From Ilyomonas limi (GTDB taxonomy: Bacteria; Bacteroidota; Bacteroidia; Chitinophagales; Chitinophagaceae): a DNA stretch of 35,683 nucleotides. The notes below the pieces were generated by a model that worked only from the letters and a program-made list of their open reading frames with translations, was not told the DNA's origin and ran no database searches. The translations under genes and the position numbers were made by a program. The stretch is taken from assembly GCF_005233845.1 (NCBI RefSeq), contig NZ_SZQL01000029.1, positions 1 through 35,683 on the forward strand. Direction: 5' to 3'. Within the stretch, counting starts at the first letter, position 1; each line of letters begins with the position of its first letter. This document shows positions 31,985 to 35,683 of the stretch, piece after piece.

Positions 31985-32178
31985 GCAACTCCTGTATTTT
32001 CCTTTTTACCAGATTCTTCATTACTTTTAAACGCCTTTACGTATATTTAGTCCTTACGAATATGCACCGGGACTTTTTGAAGCCATTGATCTCTTCAAAA
32101 AGGCAGTGTAATTCACTCCATCTATGCACGATTGATATTATACCCTATATTACAATCAAACCAAATCAGATATAAACT

Positions 32179-32445
32179 ATGCGAGACAGACAAGTAAGCG
32201 CCCGGCAACACCGTACACAACGCAACGAAAAGACTATTCACACCTTTATTTTAAAACTGCAGCAGTCCGGCTATACAGAAGATATATACCGGAGTCCCTA
32301 CAGAATATTCAAAAAAGACAACATTACAGTAGAAGTTTCCATTTCCCTTAATGAAGTGCTGTTTATTCAGAATGGAATTACTAATAAGTACAGCAGCCAT
32401 AATATCCCACTGGCACATGCACACCTGCTAACCATTGCTGCTTAA
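32179..32445 (+). CDS. Hypothetical basic protein
   Basis: An 88-residue soluble protein. The first 25 residues are strongly basic (RQVSARQHRTQRNEK), then a predicted helix-strand pattern follows (TFILKLQQSGYTEDIYRSPYRIFKKDNITVEVSISLNEVLFIQNG). No family is recognised. The ordered alternation of polar and hydrophobic residues and the natural start favour a real gene. It is isolated and on the plus strand. Confidence 0.45.
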   Translation: MRDRQVSARQHRTQRNEKTIHTFILKLQQSGYTEDIYRSPYRIFKKDNITVEVSISLNEVLFIQNGITNKYSSHNIPLAHAHLLTIAA

Positions 32446-32487
32446 TTCCTAATAACCCTACTGCCTTTTCACTGTTAGGCGTTCGTG

Positions 32488-32876
32488 CTATTGGCTCAAA
32501 AGCACAAAGAAGTCTTTGGGTGAAACAATCTTTGTCCCTTTGTGTTCAGTCATAGTAAAGTCGTTCGTGTTACCTGTTACAATGTAATCTGCGTGGCAAG
32601 TATCAGCAAGCTCTAACAGTTTGGGTTGGTGTAAACTTTAATGAAAGGCTTTCTATATCTGCAAGCAGTGACTATGCACGTGCATGGAAGTCAGGAAACC
32701 TGCTGAACTTTTCATGGTTCAACACATCAAAGTACTCAGCGAAAAGCTTGTCAGAGATAAAAGGTTGTAAGCTTTTGTCCGCTAAAGTGCTGTCTACAAT
32801 AAAGTATGGATAGTTTTGTTGTATCAGTGCCGAAACAGTGTGCAATGTTGGCTTTGTTGACAGCAGCTTTTCTTAA
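32488..32876 (-). pseudogene. PIN-domain toxin (VapC/COG1569-like) relic
   Basis: Read on the minus strand with several frame changes, this stretch gives VSALIQQNYPYFIVDSTLAD, then DKLFAEYFDVLNHEKFSRFP and a stop, and finally KLLELADTCHADYIVTGN, TNDFTMTEHKGTKIVSPKDF and a stop at 32488. DYIVTGNTNDF followed by G-T-x-I-V-(S/T)-P-x-D-F is the C-terminal hallmark of PIN-family toxin components. The N-terminal LDTN-type motif is missing, cut where the permease gene ends. Multiple stops make it inactive; no antitoxin is seen. Confidence 0.6.
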
Positions 32877-35270
32877 CTATTCAACCCTTAGACTCTTTAC
32901 TGGGTTGGCTATAGCTGCTTTGATTGATTGAAAACTTACTGTTAATAATGCAATCAGCATAATTAGTGTAACTGCTACAACAAACATCCACCATGATATA
33001 TTTATTCGGTAAGCAAAATCCTGCAGCCATCTATTCATTACCGAGTAAGCCAGCGGCGTTGCAATTACAGTCGCTATAATTACCAACTTCAAAAAATCTT
33101 TACTAATCAATTGCACAACGCTGCCAACACTTGCACCCAGCACTTTTCTGATGCCGATTTCTTTGGTCTTTACCTGCGTTGTATAAGTTGCTAATCCAAA
33201 CAACCCAAGACATGAAATAAAAATAGCTATCGCTGCAAAAGTTGTAAACAAAGTGCCTGTACGCTGTTGCGATTGATAATGCGATTCGAAAGTCTTATCA
33301 AGAAAATCGTAAGAGAAAGGTGCGTTACTTGCATATTTTTTATACTGTGATTCTACGGCTTTGATGGCTGCCTGTGCGCCGGCGCCTGTTGTGCGTACGT
33401 ATAAAATGTTTTTCAATCCAGACGTTCTTATTATCAAAGGCGCAACAGGGTCTTTTAGTGATTTGAAATTAAAATCTTTTACTACACCTAATATTTCTCC
33501 ATCAGCATTCCCGTAACCAATTTTTGTTCCGACATAAGGAGGGTTTAAACCCATAGCTTTCACAGCAGTTTCATTCAAAATATATTTATTATAGTCAGAA
33601 GGCGTTCCCGGAAAATTTGTTCCTTCAATAAACTGGTACTTCATTGTAGGTATGAAGTTTTTATCTGCCTGTACACGCCAAAGCATAAATGGAACATTAT
33701 CTTTTTTTCCATCCCACATAATATCCCCTGAAACCTCTGTTACATTTGTAATGTCGCTTGCGCTGCTAAATGAAACATTTAATATGCCCTTTTGCAATAG
33801 CAATTCATTTTCTATTGCATCAGCATTTTTCGTTGCTTCTTTGGGGAATGAAACAGTAAAAATATAATTTTTATCATAACCCAAATCTTTATTGCTTATA
33901 TATGCCATTTGCTTTCCCATTACAATTGTGCCCACTAACAATATGAACGAGATTACAAATTGAAGAACGACTAGTGATTTTCTAAATGAAGACGTTTTAA
34001 TACCCAAAAAACTTTTATCACGCACGGCGCCTAAAGGATTGAACGATGATAATAACATTGCAGGATAAATGCCCGAAATAAGTATTGTTCCGAACAGTGT
34101 GAAAAACCAAATTTCTAACATGGAAAAGTTGGACAGGGAAAGAATTAATTGTTCGCCTGTAATGCTGTCATACAATGGCTTCAATAAAACAATTAAAGCA
34201 ATTGCGATGATAATTGCAAACACGAATGTCAATACTGTTTCAGTTATGAATTGCAAAAACAATTGCCTTCTTTTTGCGCCAATGATTTTTTTTATACTTA
34301 TCTCTTTAATTCTTGTAAGCGCCCGGGCGGTAGAAAGGTTTACATAATTAATGCTTGCAATAATCAATATTAATATGGCAACAAGAGCCATTATTCTTAC
34401 CGTTTGTAATGCGGAATTATCGCCGTCAATTCCTGTAAGATGAAGGTCTCCTAAGTTTTGCAATTGAAAAGTTGTTTGAGCCTGACCATTTTTCATTGCA
34501 TTAAATAAATGTGTAAGTTTTGTTTCAATAGTTGAAGTATTGGCATTTGGATTTAGCAGAAGGAATGTTCTAAAACTATAATCGTTTATATCTTCATCTA
34601 TTGTTTTCCAACCATGATTGCCGCCATGAGCTGTGAATTGCTGCGCATAATAATCTACCGGGAAGATAGCATCGTATTGTAAAGAAGAGTTACGGGGAAA
34701 GTCTTGCAAAACCGCGGTTACTGTAAAATTATTTTTATCAAACTGCACAATTTTGCCAATGGCATCATCTGTACCAAATAATTTTTTGGCTGTTGATTGT
34801 GTGAGTGCAACAGAATACGAATTCGGCAAAAATGCATTGCGGTTACCATACAATAATTTGTAGCTGAAGAAGTTTAAAAAATTACTTTCTGCATAAATAA
34901 TATTGTTGTTGTCAAACGCTTTTGTTTGACCAATATTGGATAACACTTTATCAGACAGCGTTGGATTTTCATTCTCACTTACCAATCTTAAAACAGAAAT
35001 TACACCTGGAATTTTTTTTGACATTATAGCTAATGGTCCGGGTGCTCCTTGCCAGGCAAGTGATTTACTTTCCAAAGTAATGTGCGAATTTAACTGGTAG
35101 ATATTTTTATACTGCTGGTTAAATGTATCGTAGCTACATTCATTTTGCACCCAAAGCAGCAACATAACTCCGGTTGCCAAACCCACAGCCAGCCCGCTTA
35201 TGTTTATGACACTGTAAAATTTACTGGCTTTTAAATTTCGCCACGCTATTTTAAAATAATTTGTGAACAT
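32877..35270 (-). CDS. MacB/FtsX-type ABC transporter permease
   Basis: A 797-residue inner-membrane permease with two half modules, as usual in Bacteroidetes. The N-terminus NYFKIAWRNLKASKFYSVIN leads into membrane segment one (about 21-42) and a periplasmic MacB-type domain to about 270. FtsX domain one (about 285-410) includes the coupling-helix text LTRIKEISIKKIIGAKR. A second membrane anchor lies at about 428-448, then a second periplasmic domain, and FtsX domain two (about 675-790) with KEIGIRKVLGASVGSV, ending NPVKSLRVE. Family members move antimicrobials, lipoproteins or act in stress sensing; the cargo here is unknown. No ATPase gene is adjacent in the window. Confidence 0.9.
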   Translation of the reverse strand: MFTNYFKIAWRNLKASKFYSVINISGLAVGLATGVMLLLWVQNECSYDTFNQQYKNIYQLNSHITLESKSLAWQGAPGPLAIMSKKIPGVISVLRLVSENENPTLSDKVLSNIGQTKAFDNNNIIYAESNFLNFFSYKLLYGNRNAFLPNSYSVALTQSTAKKLFGTDDAIGKIVQFDKNNFTVTAVLQDFPRNSSLQYDAIFPVDYYAQQFTAHGGNHGWKTIDEDINDYSFRTFLLLNPNANTSTIETKLTHLFNAMKNGQAQTTFQLQNLGDLHLTGIDGDNSALQTVRIMALVAILILIIASINYVNLSTARALTRIKEISIKKIIGAKRRQLFLQFITETVLTFVFAIIIAIALIVLLKPLYDSITGEQLILSLSNFSMLEIWFFTLFGTILISGIYPAMLLSSFNPLGAVRDKSFLGIKTSSFRKSLVVLQFVISFILLVGTIVMGKQMAYISNKDLGYDKNYIFTVSFPKEATKNADAIENELLLQKGILNVSFSSASDITNVTEVSGDIMWDGKKDNVPFMLWRVQADKNFIPTMKYQFIEGTNFPGTPSDYNKYILNETAVKAMGLNPPYVGTKIGYGNADGEILGVVKDFNFKSLKDPVAPLIIRTSGLKNILYVRTTGAGAQAAIKAVESQYKKYASNAPFSYDFLDKTFESHYQSQQRTGTLFTTFAAIAIFISCLGLFGLATYTTQVKTKEIGIRKVLGASVGSVVQLISKDFLKLVIIATVIATPLAYSVMNRWLQDFAYRINISWWMFVVAVTLIMLIALLTVSFQSIKAAIANPVKSLRVE

Positions 35271-35669
35271 ACCTTGAACTGGTTTAACTTATAAAGTACC
35301 AATTGAATGCCATTAGCTTTCTGTGTGATAATTAACTATATAAATGCGCCAGCTATTTGAAAGCATGTTTGCTTTTGATACAGGAGTGTCCGATTTCGCT
35401 ACAAGTAAATAACGAGCTAAAACTTAACCCTATGTCTAAATAAAATTACCGCCAACGTTAAAGGCTTGCTGCCGGAGCGGCAGGCTTGCTCGTCAGCTTG
35501 GATAAAGATATGTTGTTTAATAGAATTCCTCATGTTCAGCACAGATTCGTCAGCCGCTTGTGGCAGCAAGTCTATATGTAAAAGGAGGTTCCGCTACAGG
35601 TGAGCAGTCGTGGTACTTGATGCACCCGCTGCAATGAAGTAAATTGTTGTAAACTAACATGTTGAAACT
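35271..35669. other. Repeat-containing intergenic region
   Basis: No gene. CTGCCG/CGGCAG hairpin at 35469-35483 (3-base loop), CTTGCTGCC (35465-35473) inverted against GGCAGCAAG (35562-35570), and TCGTCAGC directly repeated (35490-35497, 35547-35554). CCGCCAACGTT stands at 35449-35459. A consensus AGGAGG occurs near 35583 without a matching gene. Confidence 0.5.
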
Positions 35670-35683
35670 ATGAAAACAAAACA
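35670..35683 (+). CDS. Possible start of a plus-strand gene running off the edge
   Basis: An ATG at 35670 is followed by Lys-Thr-Lys codons to the window end. A basic start suits an exported or membrane protein. Too short to judge. Confidence 0.2.

Noticed and set aside
1-35683. CRISPR array
   Set aside because: No regularly spaced repeat of 23 or more bases was seen; the hairpin series at 27081-27445 has unequal spacing and differing stems.

Overview
The window (about 40% GC) comes from a member of the Bacteroidota, probably a Chitinophagaceae-like environmental bacterium. The main reason is a Bacteroidetes-type conjugation cluster (traE-F-G, then J-K-L-M-N order). Supporting signs are TAnnTTTG-type promoter elements, weak ribosome binding sites, an AraC/HMA regulator fragment typical of the phylum and a FtsX-type permease. 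Almost every intact gene is on the minus strand. The genus assignment is inference.

Layout. 1-378: the edge of an IS3-like insertion sequence that cuts off an AraC-family regulator after its metal-binding-like N-terminal part. 404-1651: an orphan protein joining a helix-hairpin-helix region to a PD-(D/E)XK-like nuclease region. 1846-5445: a complete arsenic operon, arsR-arsM-acr3-metallophosphoesterase-arsC, with an ArsR-type dyad in front of both arsR and arsM and a hairpin terminator at its end. 5508-6436: decayed mercury-type genes (frameshifted MerR C-terminus, intact GDCCVxC protein) and a decayed serine recombinase with a possible crossover site. 6440-7708: gene-poor, with relics, a perfect terminator and a short direct repeat that could mark an element end.

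7709-24203: the conjugative element segment. Reading in the direction of transcription (high to low coordinate): a Crp-family regulator, a lipoprotein with a papain-like C-terminal region, a small membrane protein, a one-TM protein, TraE (VirB2-like pilin), TraF (VirB3-like), TraG (VirB4 ATPase), a small lipoprotein, three tandem TraI-like periplasmic paralogs, TraJ (VirB6-like), TraK (VirB8-like), TraL, TraM (VirB10-like), TraN (VirB9-like), four accessory proteins and an excisionase-like HTH protein. Together they would build the mating channel. Relaxase, coupling protein, integrase and TraO/P/Q are not in the window, so the element is either decayed or continues elsewhere.

24717-35683: small membrane proteins of unknown role, a 1.6 kb gene-poor stretch with a series of terminator-like hairpins, a two-gene histidine kinase / hybrid response-regulator kinase operon without a DNA-binding output, several small or broken genes (a 58-residue membrane peptide, a frameshifted small gene, a PIN-domain toxin relic), and a large MacB/FtsX-type ABC transporter permease. 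The final 400 bases hold inverted and direct repeats and the first codons of a plus-strand gene that runs off the edge.
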